30,372 bases of DNA from contig DDFY01000004.1 of the NCBI GenBank assembly GCA_002337385.1, forward strand, positions 1 to 30,372. Direction: 5' to 3'. Source of the stretch: Erythrobacter sp. UBA1916. Its GTDB lineage: Bacteria; Pseudomonadota; Alphaproteobacteria; Sphingomonadales; Sphingomonadaceae. The position numbers and the translations under genes were made by a program. Under the pieces are notes generated by a model. It made no database searches. It was not told the origin of the DNA and saw nothing but the letters and a program-made list of their open reading frames with translations. Of this stretch, positions 16,341 through 24,648 are shown piece after piece (positions within the stretch are counted from its first letter, which is position 1; the number at the start of each line of letters is the position of its first letter).

Positions 16341-16360
16341 AAGAATGCATGATTATTCTT
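16341..16360 (+). promoter_or_regulatory. Candidate second NsrR operator, at nsrR
   Basis: AAGAAT-N8-ATTCTT inverted repeat with an ATGCAT core just inside the left arm (16345-16350), directly ahead of the ribosome-binding GCGGAG (16361-16366) of the Rrf2 gene. The position suits autorepression. Confidence 0.45.
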
Positions 16361-16371
16361 GCGGAGCTCCG

Positions 16372-16803
16372 ATGCGACTGACGCGCTATACGGACTATGC
16401 CATGCGGGTGCTGCTATACCTCGGGCGGCAGCCGGGCGAGCTGGCTTCGATTGCCGCGATCGCGCGCGCCTATGCCATATCGCAGAACCACCTGATGAAG
16501 GTGGTCAACGATCTGGTGAATGCGGGCTATCTGGAAAGCGTGCGCGGTCGCAACGGCGGGATCCGCCTAGCCCGTCCGCCGCAGGAGATCAACGTCGGCG
16601 CGCTGGTTCGTCACACCGAGGACGATTTCGATCTCGTTGGCTGCGGTGCCTGTGTAATTGCTCCGGCCTGCGGTCTCACCAGTGTCCTCGACGAGGCGCT
16701 GCTCGCGTTTCTCAGAGTGCTGGATGGCTACTCACTGGCAGATGTGCTGGCGCGCAAGGGCGATTTTTCGCACTTGCTGGTGCCTGTGGAGGCTGCGCCG
16801 TAA
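16372..16803 (+). CDS. nsrR: NsrR-type Rrf2 NO-sensing repressor
   Basis: A 143-residue Rrf2-family regulator close to NsrR. The winged helix has RLTRYTDYAMRVLLYLG and SQNHLMKVVNDL, followed by SVRGRNGGIRLA, as in E. coli NsrR. Three cysteines, C91, C94 and C100 (GCGACVIAPACGL), form the expected iron-sulfur cluster site; the first pair is spaced CxxC rather than the CxxxxC of E. coli, and the second is Cx5C. NO destroys the cluster and relieves repression. I chose ATG 16372, with GCGGAG five bases ahead, over an earlier in-frame ATG at 16297 inside the operator region. It is divergent from the hemoglobin-aox-hmp operon, and its stop faces cobA with only 27 bp between. Confidence 0.92.
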   Translation: MRLTRYTDYAMRVLLYLGRQPGELASIAAIARAYAISQNHLMKVVNDLVNAGYLESVRGRNGGIRLARPPQEINVGALVRHTEDDFDLVGCGACVIAPACGLTSVLDEALLAFLRVLDGYSLADVLARKGDFSHLLVPVEAAP

Positions 16804-16830
16804 ATCCCGTGCCAAGGCTTCACTTGCTTT

Positions 16831-17622
16831 CTATAGCGCTAGACTGATCGGTTTGCCCTGTGTGACCGTGGCCGAGCGCTCAGCTGTCCTCGGAAGTGGT
16901 CCATGCCTGACGGCCTCGCCAATCAGTAGCAATGCCGGGCCATCGCCCAGCGCCGTGCGGGCGGCGATGGGCAGCAGGTCAAGCCGGGTTCGGAACAGCC
17001 GTTCGGAGGGCAGGCTTGCGTTTTCCACCATCGCCACGGGAGTCTCGCCAGCTAGACCGGCGGTCATCAATCCACTCGACACCGCTGCAGCTGCCTGCTT
17101 GCCCATGTACACCGCAATGCTGGCCTGTGGATCGGCCAGTGCCTGCCAATCGAGGTCCGGCGGAGACCCCTTGCGCAGGTGGGCGGTGACGAAGGTAACC
17201 CGGCGCGCCAACCCGCGCAGTGTGAGCGAACTGCCAAGGCTTGCGACCGCAGCACTGGCCGCCGTTACGCCAGGGCAGATGTGCACTGGCACTCCCGCAG
17301 CGCGACAGGCCGCTAGCTCTTCTTGCGAACGGCCGAAAATGGAAGGATCGCCGCCCTTGAGCCGCACGGCCCGCTCGCCTGCAAGCGCCGCTTCGACCAG
17401 CAGGGCATCGATGGTGCGCTGATCCTTGCTGTGGCGGCCTGCGCGCTTGCCCACGCTCACCATTCGTGTGGATGCTGGAACCAGATCGAGCACGCCGGCC
17501 CCCACCAAGGCATCATAGAATACGACGCTGGCGCTACGGATGAGTTTCTCGGCCTTGCGGGTGAGCAGGTCCGGATCGCCCGGCCCGGCGCCCACCAGCC
17601 ACACTTCGCCTTGAGCAATCAT
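16831..17622 (-). CDS. cobA: Uroporphyrinogen-III C-methyltransferase
   Basis: A 263-residue SUMT that methylates uroporphyrinogen III twice using SAM, giving precorrin-2 for siroheme. Motifs seen are VWLVGAGPGDPDLLTRKA at the N-terminus, the VRLKGGDPSIFGR region, the PGVTAASAAVA loop and a MENAS stretch near the C-terminal third. There is no attached CysG dehydrogenase/ferrochelatase domain, so the later siroheme steps need another gene. The ATG at 17622 overlaps the nasA stop (ATGA), making it the last gene of the nirB-nirD-nasA-cobA operon. The role is clear: it supplies siroheme for NirB. A longer upstream frame is the overlap with nasA and is not real. Confidence 0.95.
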   Translation of the reverse strand: MIAQGEVWLVGAGPGDPDLLTRKAEKLIRSASVVFYDALVGAGVLDLVPASTRMVSVGKRAGRHSKDQRTIDALLVEAALAGERAVRLKGGDPSIFGRSQEELAACRAAGVPVHICPGVTAASAAVASLGSSLTLRGLARRVTFVTAHLRKGSPPDLDWQALADPQASIAVYMGKQAAAAVSSGLMTAGLAGETPVAMVENASLPSERLFRTRLDLLPIAARTALGDGPALLLIGEAVRHGPLPRTAERSATVTQGKPISLAL

Positions 17623-20183
17623 TCGGCTGCCTCCTTCATTGCATCCAACTCCGCTTCGAGAAGACGGGCGATCTGCGGGCGGCATGAGCCGCAATTGGTG
17701 CCTGCGCAGGTGGCTTCGCCCACTGCAGCGACGGTGATTGCCCCGGCGCAGATGGCTGCGCGCACGGCGTTCTCGCCCACATCGTGGCACACGCAAACGA
17801 GCGGCCCCGCATCGGGTTGCGCGCCAGCGGGGCGGCCCGCCAGCAATTCGGGCAAGGAGGCTTCGCTCGCGGCAAACTGGCGCACCACCCACTCTCGCGC
17901 TGGCAACACGCCCCGGCGTGTGACGTAGGCCAGAGCCAACAGGCTGCCTGCCGCATCGCTCACCGCCAGCCGCTGCATCCCTCGCGCAGGATCGGCCGCT
18001 TCGCTTATCGTTCCTGTAGGCAGCAATGCGGCAAGGTCAGCCTCGCCAATTCCTTCGATCTCGGTCAGCCAGCCGCCGGCAACGCGCGAGCGGACCCAGT
18101 AGGCCGCCTGCAGTTGAACGGGCTGGCGGGAAAGCACGAAGGCGCGCCAGTCGCTTGCGACCGGGGAGATGGCTGCGGACACGTTCTTGAAAGCGGGCTG
18201 GCCGGAGTGGGGATCGGTGGCAGGCGCAACCAGCGTACCGGTGCGCCCCGATGCGGCCATGGCATCGGTCCAGTGCATCGGCACGAACACCTGTCCTTCG
18301 GCCTGACTGTCGCTGATGGCGACGCGGTAGGTGGCGGTGCCCGCCGCCGTCGTCACTAGCCCCAAGCCGCCATCCGCGAGTCCGGCCCGAGCAGCATCGG
18401 CGGAAGAGACTTCGAGCAGCGGTTCGCGACGGTGCGCCGACAGGCGAGGGGAGAGGCCGGTGCGGGTCATCGTGTGCCACTGGTCACGATAGCGCCCGGT
18501 GTTGAGGCTTAGGCCATCCGTGGCCAGCTCGGGCGGACTGACGGGCACCAGCCGCGCCTTGCCAGAGGGCGTGGGGAAGTGCTCGCGCAACGGGTGCGCG
18601 CCGCCCCAGCGGAATGGTTCCAGCGCATCATATTGTGCGTCTGTGATGTCCGCGGTGTGGGTCAGATCGAGCACCTTGCCGCGCGCTGTGGCCAGCGAGG
18701 TCATCGCCGCATATTCGCGGTACACAGAAGCAGGGTTGGCATAGGCAAAGGCGGACCTGTGCCCCAGCCTCGCGGCTACATCCGCCATGATGCGCCAGTC
18801 GGCGCGTGCTTCGCCGGGCGCGGGAAAGATCGGGCGCTGGCGGCTCACCATCCGCTCTGAATTGGTGACGGTGCCGTCCTTTTCGCCCCAGGCCAGCGCG
18901 GGCAGGCGAACATGGGCAAAGCGCGCGGTATCGGTATCGGCGATGACATCGGAGACCACCACATTGGGGCAGCGCGCCAAGGCCTCGCGCACGAAGGCAG
19001 CGTCGGGCATCGAGACGGCTGGATTGGTGGCCATCACCCAGAGGAACTTGATCCGCCCATCGTGCACCGCGCGGAACATCTCCACCGCTTTCAGGCCCGG
19101 CTCCCGGTACAGGTCGGGCGCCTGCCAGAAGGCCGAGACCGCAGCGCGTTCCTCTTCCGCAAAGCCAAGATGGCAGGCGAGCATGTTGGCAAGCCCACCC
19201 ACTTCGCGCCCGCCCATCGCATTGGGCTGGCCGGTCATGGAGAACGGCCCGGTTCCGGGCAGGCCGATGCGTCCGGTGGCCAAATGCAGGTTGATGATCG
19301 CGTTGCCCTTGTCGGTCCCGCTGGCTGACTGATTGACCCCCATGCTGAACAGGGTGACCATGCGCGGGCTGGCGGCGACGAGATCGGCCAGCTCGGCAAA
19401 GGTGGCCAGATCGATCCCGTGCGCGGCAGCATCGAGGCCCGCGAGATAGCCCTCGGGTACCTCGCAATGATTGGTCAGATAGGATTCGTCTAACGCTCCG
19501 CGCGCGGCCATTTCGGCCAGCAGCGCGGTGAACAGGGCAACATCGCCGTCGGGTTTGATCGCGACGTGCAGATCGGAGCGCTCGGCGGTTTCGGTGCGGC
19601 GCGGGTCGATCACTACCAGCTTGCATCCATTGCGCTCGCGCGCGGCTTCGATCCGCTGCCAGATCACCGGGTGACACCACGCGGTGTTGCTGCCGACGAG
19701 CAGGATCAGCTCGGCTTCGTCGAGATCGTCGTAGGTGCAGGGCACCAGGTCTTCGCCGAAAGCCCGGTTGTGTGCGGCAACGGCGCTGGCCATGCACAGG
19801 CGGCTGTTGGTGTCGATGTTGCCGCTGCCGATGAAGCCCTTCATCAGCTTGTTGGCGACGTAGTAGTCCTCGGTGAGCAGCTGACCCGAAACGTAGAAGG
19901 CCACGCTGTCCGGGCCATGCTCGGCGATGCAATCGGCCATCCGTGCGGCGACATCGTCCAGCGCCGTGTCCCAGTTTACGCGGGTTTCGCCGATCATGGG
20001 ATGGAGCAGTCGGCCTTCCAGCGCCACCGTCTCGCCGAGGTGGGTGCCCTTGGAGCATAGTCTGCCGCGGTTGGCCGGGTGCTCGGGATCACCGGCAATA
20101 GCGACTTCACGCCCGTCGGCAGGCTGCGCCAAAATCCCGCAACCGACCCCGCAGTAGGGGCAGGTGGTGCGTACCTGTTTCAA
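17619..20183 (-). CDS. nasA: Assimilatory nitrate reductase catalytic subunit
   Basis: An 854-residue molybdopterin (bis-MGD) enzyme that reduces nitrate to nitrite in the cytoplasm. An N-terminal [4Fe-4S] site is formed by C8, C11, C15 and C43, with the conserved LCSKG following. Molybdenum-domain stretches include NIDTNSRLCMASAVAAHN and the QSASGTDKGNAIINLH region. The C-terminus adds a BFD-like [2Fe-2S] domain, VCVCHDVGENAV...TNCGSC, within the last 65 residues, as in Klebsiella NasA. The start is TTG at 20183, in a TTGA overlap with nirD, and gives MKQVRTTCPYCGVGCG as in relatives. No NasB/NasC-type reductase is encoded in the window, so the electron donor is unknown: ferredoxin, flavodoxin or NirB are possible. 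Confidence 0.95.
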   Translation of the reverse strand: MKQVRTTCPYCGVGCGILAQPADGREVAIAGDPEHPANRGRLCSKGTHLGETVALEGRLLHPMIGETRVNWDTALDDVAARMADCIAEHGPDSVAFYVSGQLLTEDYYVANKLMKGFIGSGNIDTNSRLCMASAVAAHNRAFGEDLVPCTYDDLDEAELILLVGSNTAWCHPVIWQRIEAARERNGCKLVVIDPRRTETAERSDLHVAIKPDGDVALFTALLAEMAARGALDESYLTNHCEVPEGYLAGLDAAAHGIDLATFAELADLVAASPRMVTLFSMGVNQSASGTDKGNAIINLHLATGRIGLPGTGPFSMTGQPNAMGGREVGGLANMLACHLGFAEEERAAVSAFWQAPDLYREPGLKAVEMFRAVHDGRIKFLWVMATNPAVSMPDAAFVREALARCPNVVVSDVIADTDTARFAHVRLPALAWGEKDGTVTNSERMVSRQRPIFPAPGEARADWRIMADVAARLGHRSAFAYANPASVYREYAAMTSLATARGKVLDLTHTADITDAQYDALEPFRWGGAHPLREHFPTPSGKARLVPVSPPELATDGLSLNTGRYRDQWHTMTRTGLSPRLSAHRREPLLEVSSADAARAGLADGGLGLVTTAAGTATYRVAISDSQAEGQVFVPMHWTDAMAASGRTGTLVAPATDPHSGQPAFKNVSAAISPVASDWRAFVLSRQPVQLQAAYWVRSRVAGGWLTEIEGIGEADLAALLPTGTISEAADPARGMQRLAVSDAAGSLLALAYVTRRGVLPAREWVVRQFAASEASLPELLAGRPAGAQPDAGPLVCVCHDVGENAVRAAICAGAITVAAVGEATCAGTNCGSCRPQIARLLEAELDAMKEAAE

Positions 20184-20539
20184 GCCGCGACCCCGCTTTG
20201 CGCAACTGGGCCGATCACCGCCTCGCGCAGCAGAAACATGCGCCCTGCATCCACCTTCATGGGGATGGTGGGGGTGCAGCCCTTGTCATCGCCCTGCGCC
20301 TCGCCGGTGCGCAGCGAAATGCGCCAGTTGTGCAGCGGGCAGGAAACGGTGTCGCCGTGCACGATCCCTTCACTGAGCGGCCCGGCCTTGTGAGGACACT
20401 TGTTGACGAGCGCATAGAACTCGCCGCGCATGGTGTGGAACACCGCGATTTCCTCGCCGCCTGCCACCGGCAGGGTGCGGGCGCTGCCGGGCTGGATCTG
20501 GGTGGTCGGACCGATATCAAGCCACTTGCCGGTAAGCAT
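20180..20539 (-). CDS. nirD: Nitrite reductase small subunit with full Rieske ligands
   Basis: A 119-residue Rieske-fold small subunit of the assimilatory NAD(P)H nitrite reductase. Both ligand pairs are present: C48-P-H50 and C67-P-L-H70, so it should hold a [2Fe-2S] cluster; enterobacterial NirD lacks these residues. I chose ATG 20539, which gives MLTGKWLDIGP and overlaps the nirB stop as TGATG; the upstream open frame runs inside nirB. It ends in a TTGA overlap with nasA. It acts with NirB to pass electrons towards the siroheme that reduces nitrite to ammonium. Confidence 0.93.
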   Translation of the reverse strand: MLTGKWLDIGPTTQIQPGSARTLPVAGGEEIAVFHTMRGEFYALVNKCPHKAGPLSEGIVHGDTVSCPLHNWRISLRTGEAQGDDKGCTPTIPMKVDAGRMFLLREAVIGPVAQSGVAA

Positions 20540-23028
20540 CAGGCGTTCTCCAGTTGCAGGGGGCGAACTTGCGCAAGGTGCGCGTGCAGGTCGCGCCGTT
20601 CGCCAGCCACGCGGGCGGCCCAAGGGTCATCCTGCGAAAACTTTTGCGAATAGCGGAAGCGGCGGGCCAGCTTGCCGACCGCTTCGGGATCGTCGAGCAA
20701 TTGGGCGCGGACCCAGTCTACGCCCTTGCGCTCGACCCACGGGGCGGTGCGTTCGAGGTAGTGCGCATCCTCGCGGTAAAGCTGGATGAAGGCCGCGCAC
20801 ATTTCCATCGCCTCCTTTTCGGTGGCGACCTTTGTGAGCAGATCGGTGGCGCGCACGTGGATGCCGCCGTTGCCGCCTATGTGCAGCTCATATCCCGAAT
20901 CCACGCAGACCACGCCGAAGTCCTTGATCGTCGCCTCGGCGCAATTGCGCGGGCAGCCCGAAACGGCGATCTTGAACTTGTGTGGCATCCAGCTGCCCCA
21001 GGTCATCCGCTCGATTTTCACGCCGAGTCCGGTGGAATCCTGTGTTCCGAAGCGGCACCATTCAGAGCCGACGCAGGTCTTCACCGTGCGCAGCGACTTG
21101 CCATAGGCATGGCCCGAAACCATTCCCGCGGCATTGAGATCGGCCCACACAGCGGGCAAATCCTCCTTCTTGATGCCGAAGATGTCGAGCCGTTGGCCGC
21201 CCGTCACCTTGACCATCGGCGCGTCATATTTCTCCACCACATCGGCGATCGCGCGCAGTTCACGCGGATTGGTGAGGCCGCCCCACATGCGCGGGACGAC
21301 CGAATAGGTGCCATCCTTCTGGATATTGGCGTGCAGTCGTTCGTTGACGAAGCGGCTCTTCTGGTCGTCCTCGTATTCGCCAGGCCAGGCGCACAGCAGA
21401 TAGTAGTTGAGGGCAGGGCGGCAGCTGGAACATCCTTCGGGCGTGGTCCAGTGCAGTTCCTGCATCACCTGCGGGATGGCGCGCAGGCCTTTCTCCACGA
21501 TGTTTCGGCGCACGTCATCGTGGGTGAAGCTGGTGCATTTGCACATCGGCTTGGGACCGCTTTCCACCTCAGCCCCCAGAGTGACGGCCAGCAGCCGTTC
21601 GACCAGCCCGGTGCAGCTGCCGCAGCTGGCCGAAGCCTTGCAGGTGCTGCGTACGGCATCGAGGCTGTGCGCCCCAGCGTTTATGCAGCCGACGACCTGG
21701 CCCTTGGATACGCCGTTGCAGCCGCAGATCTCTGCGTCGTCCGGAAGGGCGGCAACGGCGGCATTAGGGTCCGCAAGGGCACCCCCGCCCTGGGCAAAGG
21801 CCTGCCCGAAGATGAGCGCCTCGCGGATGGGGGAGACATCCTCGCCCTTCTTCAGAAGATCAAAATACCATGAGCCATCGGCGGTATCCCCGTAGAGCAC
21901 CGCGCCAACCACCTTGTTGTCGCGCAGCACCACCCGCTTGTAGACCCCGCGGGCAGCATCGCGCAGCACGATGTCCTCGGCCCCTTCGCCGCCGGAGAAG
22001 TCGCCAGCGGAAAACAGGTCGATACCTGAGACCTTGAGCTTGGTCGACGTGACAGAGCCTTCATATCCCTGCGGTGCATCGGTCAGATAGGCGGCGAGGC
22101 TGCGGCACATATCCCACAGCGGAGCAACCAGGCCGTAGCACGCCCCGCGGTGCTGCACGCATTCTCCCACCGCCAGTACGGCAGGATCGCTGGTGACCAT
22201 GTGATCGTCGACCAGAATGCCGCGCTCGACCGTCAGCCCGGCAGCCTTGGCGAGGGCAGTCGCGGGGCGGATGCCCACGGCCATCACCACGATATCGGCC
22301 TTGATCCGGGTCCCATCCTCCAGTTCCACGCCCGCCACGCGGCCATCGGCTTCGAGGATCGCCTTGGTGTTGGCACCGGTGAGAATGGTCTGTCCGCGCC
22401 GCTCCAGCTCCTGCCGTAGCAACCAGCCCGCCGCCTCATCCAGTTGGCGCTCCATCAGGGTGGGCATCAGGTGGACCACGCTCACGCTCATGCCGCGCAG
22501 GGTGAGGCCGTGCGCGGCCTCAAGCCCCAACAGGCCGCCGCCGATGACGACCGCATGCCCGCCGCCTTCTGCCGCTGCGAGCATCTTGTCGACATCGTCG
22601 AGATCACGGAACGTCACCACGCCAGGCAGATCGTGACCGGGCACGGGTATGATGAAGGGATCGGAACCGGTCGCGATCAACAGCCGGTCGTAGGGCTCCA
22701 CCCGCCCAGACGCCGAAGTGACGGTGCGTTCGGCGGTGTCGATCGCGGTAACCGGATCGCCGCTCACCAGCGTGATGGCATTGTCGGCATACCATTCGGG
22801 GCCGTTGATCACGATCTCGTCGAAGGTCTTTTCGCCTGCCAGCACGGGGGAAAGCATGATCCGGTTGTAGTTCACCCGCGGTTCTGCGCCGAAGATGGTG
22901 ATGGCATAGCGGGCGGGATCGCGGGCGAGCACTTCCTCCACCGCGCGGCACCCGGCCATTCCGTTGCCGATGACGACCAGCCGCTCTTTCAAGGCGCTCG
23001 CCGCTGCAAAGCCTGTATCCGCATTCAC
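20539..23028 (-). CDS. nirB: Nitrite reductase large subunit
   Basis: An 829-residue siroheme nitrite reductase, nitrite to ammonium using NAD(P)H, cytoplasmic. Order of domains: FAD/NAD module (VVIGNGMAGCRAVEE at the N-terminus, VVIGGGLLGLEAAHG near residue 165), a BFD-like [2Fe-2S] segment (EICGCNGVSKGQVVGC, ASCGSC, about 420-480), then the ferredoxin-like half and siroheme/[4Fe-4S] domain with TCVGSEWCRFG and VSGCPRNCAEA. The start is GTG 23028 (VNADTGFAAA), preceded by a clear GGAAGGAG; the longer frame upstream runs into the leader. The leader carries an antitermination element and a terminator, so expression should depend on NasT. Confidence 0.95.
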   Translation of the reverse strand: MNADTGFAAASALKERLVVIGNGMAGCRAVEEVLARDPARYAITIFGAEPRVNYNRIMLSPVLAGEKTFDEIVINGPEWYADNAITLVSGDPVTAIDTAERTVTSASGRVEPYDRLLIATGSDPFIIPVPGHDLPGVVTFRDLDDVDKMLAAAEGGGHAVVIGGGLLGLEAAHGLTLRGMSVSVVHLMPTLMERQLDEAAGWLLRQELERRGQTILTGANTKAILEADGRVAGVELEDGTRIKADIVVMAVGIRPATALAKAAGLTVERGILVDDHMVTSDPAVLAVGECVQHRGACYGLVAPLWDMCRSLAAYLTDAPQGYEGSVTSTKLKVSGIDLFSAGDFSGGEGAEDIVLRDAARGVYKRVVLRDNKVVGAVLYGDTADGSWYFDLLKKGEDVSPIREALIFGQAFAQGGGALADPNAAVAALPDDAEICGCNGVSKGQVVGCINAGAHSLDAVRSTCKASASCGSCTGLVERLLAVTLGAEVESGPKPMCKCTSFTHDDVRRNIVEKGLRAIPQVMQELHWTTPEGCSSCRPALNYYLLCAWPGEYEDDQKSRFVNERLHANIQKDGTYSVVPRMWGGLTNPRELRAIADVVEKYDAPMVKVTGGQRLDIFGIKKEDLPAVWADLNAAGMVSGHAYGKSLRTVKTCVGSEWCRFGTQDSTGLGVKIERMTWGSWMPHKFKIAVSGCPRNCAEATIKDFGVVCVDSGYELHIGGNGGIHVRATDLLTKVATEKEAMEMCAAFIQLYREDAHYLERTAPWVERKGVDWVRAQLLDDPEAVGKLARRFRYSQKFSQDDPWAARVAGERRDLHAHLAQVRPLQLENA

Positions 23029-23076
23029 TGTCTTACCCGCTCCTTCCCGCCTGCTGACGGACCGAATGCGCACGCG

Positions 23077-23122
23077 AAAAAGCCGCCTGATCGTGCCCTG
23101 CGAAGGGAACAATCGGCGGCTT
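23077..23122 (-). terminator. Rho-independent attenuator in the nirB leader
   Basis: On the - strand: AAGCCGCC stem, internal GAT/ATC and CCCT/AGGG pairings, GGCGGCTT closing arm and then TTTTT. It ends 48 bases before the GTG of nirB. The 5' arm is shared with the second hexaloop hairpin (23116-23131), so the two structures exclude each other. Confidence 0.85.
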
Positions 23123-23179
23123 CGTTGCCACGCTGATGAAAGTTGGCGGGATCACCTTGCACTGGTCCAACGCTGGACC
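23116..23179 (-). promoter_or_regulatory. ANTAR/NasT target: two hexaloop hairpins in the nirB leader
   Basis: P1 is GGTCC-AGCGTT-GGACC (23164-23179), and P2 is GTGGC-AACGAA-GCCGC (23116-23131), both read on the - strand. Each loop has six bases with A at position 1 and G at position 4, the ANTAR recognition rule. P2 overlaps the 5' arm of the terminator, so NasT binding to P1-P2 would prevent termination and allow nirBD-nasA-cobA expression when nitrate releases NasT from NasS. Confidence 0.8.
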
Positions 23180-23222
23180 GGCGATTCCCGTCTTGAACTG
23201 GAAGACTAACCCAGCTTTGTCC

Positions 23223-23266
23223 GGTCGGGCAAGCGATTATTGCATCGCAACATCGCATGCCCGACC
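23223..23266 (-). terminator. Large inverted repeat between the porin and the nirB leader
   Basis: Arms GGTCGGGCA-A-GCGAT and ATCGC-A-TGCCCGACC pair over 14 of 15 positions around a 14-base loop. It starts about 12 bases after the porin stop and could end porin transcription, but lacks a T-run. It also lies just upstream of the nirB leader, so a regulatory or promoter-adjacent role is possible. Confidence 0.5.
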
Positions 23267-23277
23267 AGCCTGTCTGA

Positions 23278-24504
23278 TCAGAAGCCCCATTCGGCCTGCA
23301 ACCACACTTTTTGCGTGTCGTTGCCGAACTGGTCGGCGCTGTAATCGGCGAACTTGGCGAGCATGTTTACAGACCCGATCCGGAAGCCGAGTGAGGCATC
23401 CCACTCGCTGCCGTAGTCGAGATTGCCAAACGCGCTGTCGAACTGGTGGTAGGCCACCTTTGCGGTCACTGCGCCGAAAGCGGGCAGGGTGAAGCCTTTT
23501 TTCAGCGAGATCTGATAATCGACCACACCATTGGCCGGGGTGGTCAGGAAGAGGTCGGCCCAGCCCTGAAAGGCGTGGGCGGTGGCAAGCGGGGTCTGGA
23601 ATGCGGCCTGGCCTCCGTCGCTGCCCAGTTCCTCATAGCTTGCCAGAAGGGTGAAACCGGCCACGGTGCCACTCGCCTCGGCGAGGATGTAGTCGGCCTG
23701 ATAGTCGATAGGGTTGATGCCGGTGTTGGTCTGGCTGGCATAGGAGCCGGTGAGCTTGGCGGAAACGCCGGGGCTGAAGGTGTGGCTGTAACTGGCAATG
23801 AGGCCGTAGGTCTCGCTCGCCATCGCTGCGCGGCTGTCATAGTCGAGCACATAGGCAAAGGCTGTCGCGCTAAGGCTGGCGGTGTCGATCCCGGCGTTGA
23901 GCAGGATCAGATCGCCATCGAAATACTCGTTCGGGCTGTCCACGCCAAAGATCGTGCGCTGCGAGATCGCGTAGGTGGCATCGGCGGAAAATATCCCACT
24001 CTTGAACTGGCCGCGCACCGCATCGAAGGTCTGTTCGTTCTGCCGCCAGCCGACACTGCCGACGAAGCGCTGATTGCCCAGATTGATCCGCTGGCGGCCC
24101 GCGGTGATCCCGCTTCCATCCTTCGAGTAGGAAAGCTGCAAGCGGTTCAGCTCAAGGTTTTCGGGATCGGCCACGACCGGGTAGGGCTCCACCCCGTTGA
24201 AGGGCAGCGTATCGTTGTAGCGGTCCGACAGCGCCGCTGTGCCCTCTCCCTCGACCAACGCCTTGAAGCCGCCGACTGCAAGCTCTGCACCTAGCCGCGC
24301 GCGGAAGGTCAGCGCCTCGGCATCATCGGGCAGGTTGGCCTGATCGACGACTTCGTACCGCAGCCGCGTGGCGAGCTTAAGATCAAGCGAGGCTCCCTCG
24401 CCGAGGGGGATCGGATCGCCCGCCTTCGCAAAGGCGGGGGCAGCAATCAGCGTGAGGCTGGTGGCGGCAAACAGCTTGGCAATCACAGACCTGCTAACAA
24501 ACAT
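23278..24504 (-). CDS. Outer-membrane porin (alginate-export-like), probable nitrate porin
   Basis: A 408-residue outer-membrane beta-barrel of the alginate_exp/porin type. A signal peptide covers residues 1-26 (FVSRSVIAKLFAATSLTLIA, cleavage after AFA). The rest shows repeated strand-turn units such as LNRLQLSYSKDGSGITAGRQ and ends with the Omp signature AEWGF. ATG 24504 has GGAGGAG eight bases ahead; an earlier in-frame start is not supported. It follows the nitrate transporter ATPase gene by 144 bp on the same strand and precedes the nirB leader, so it is likely part of the nitrate regulon and may let nitrate or nitrite cross the outer membrane. The substrate is inferred from position. Confidence 0.85.
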   Translation of the reverse strand: MFVSRSVIAKLFAATSLTLIAAPAFAKAGDPIPLGEGASLDLKLATRLRYEVVDQANLPDDAEALTFRARLGAELAVGGFKALVEGEGTAALSDRYNDTLPFNGVEPYPVVADPENLELNRLQLSYSKDGSGITAGRQRINLGNQRFVGSVGWRQNEQTFDAVRGQFKSGIFSADATYAISQRTIFGVDSPNEYFDGDLILLNAGIDTASLSATAFAYVLDYDSRAAMASETYGLIASYSHTFSPGVSAKLTGSYASQTNTGINPIDYQADYILAEASGTVAGFTLLASYEELGSDGGQAAFQTPLATAHAFQGWADLFLTTPANGVVDYQISLKKGFTLPAFGAVTAKVAYHQFDSAFGNLDYGSEWDASLGFRIGSVNMLAKFADYSADQFGNDTQKVWLQAEWGF

Positions 24505-24648
24505 GGGGTTCTCCTCCCGAAATTCAGGATCAGACGAACCCCGTTGCCCGTCACATGCCGGACCGTGCCGGCGCACCTTGTGCTTTCAGTTCGCCGCGCG
24601 AGGCCCCCTTGCCGCACGCCGCTTCTCGTCCCTTTTTTGTCCGGTTGC

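Noticed and set aside
16297..16371. Earlier ATG (16297) as the nsrR start
   Set aside because: It would add 25 residues not found in NsrR and would place the coding region over both candidate operators. ATG 16372 has a good ribosome-binding site.
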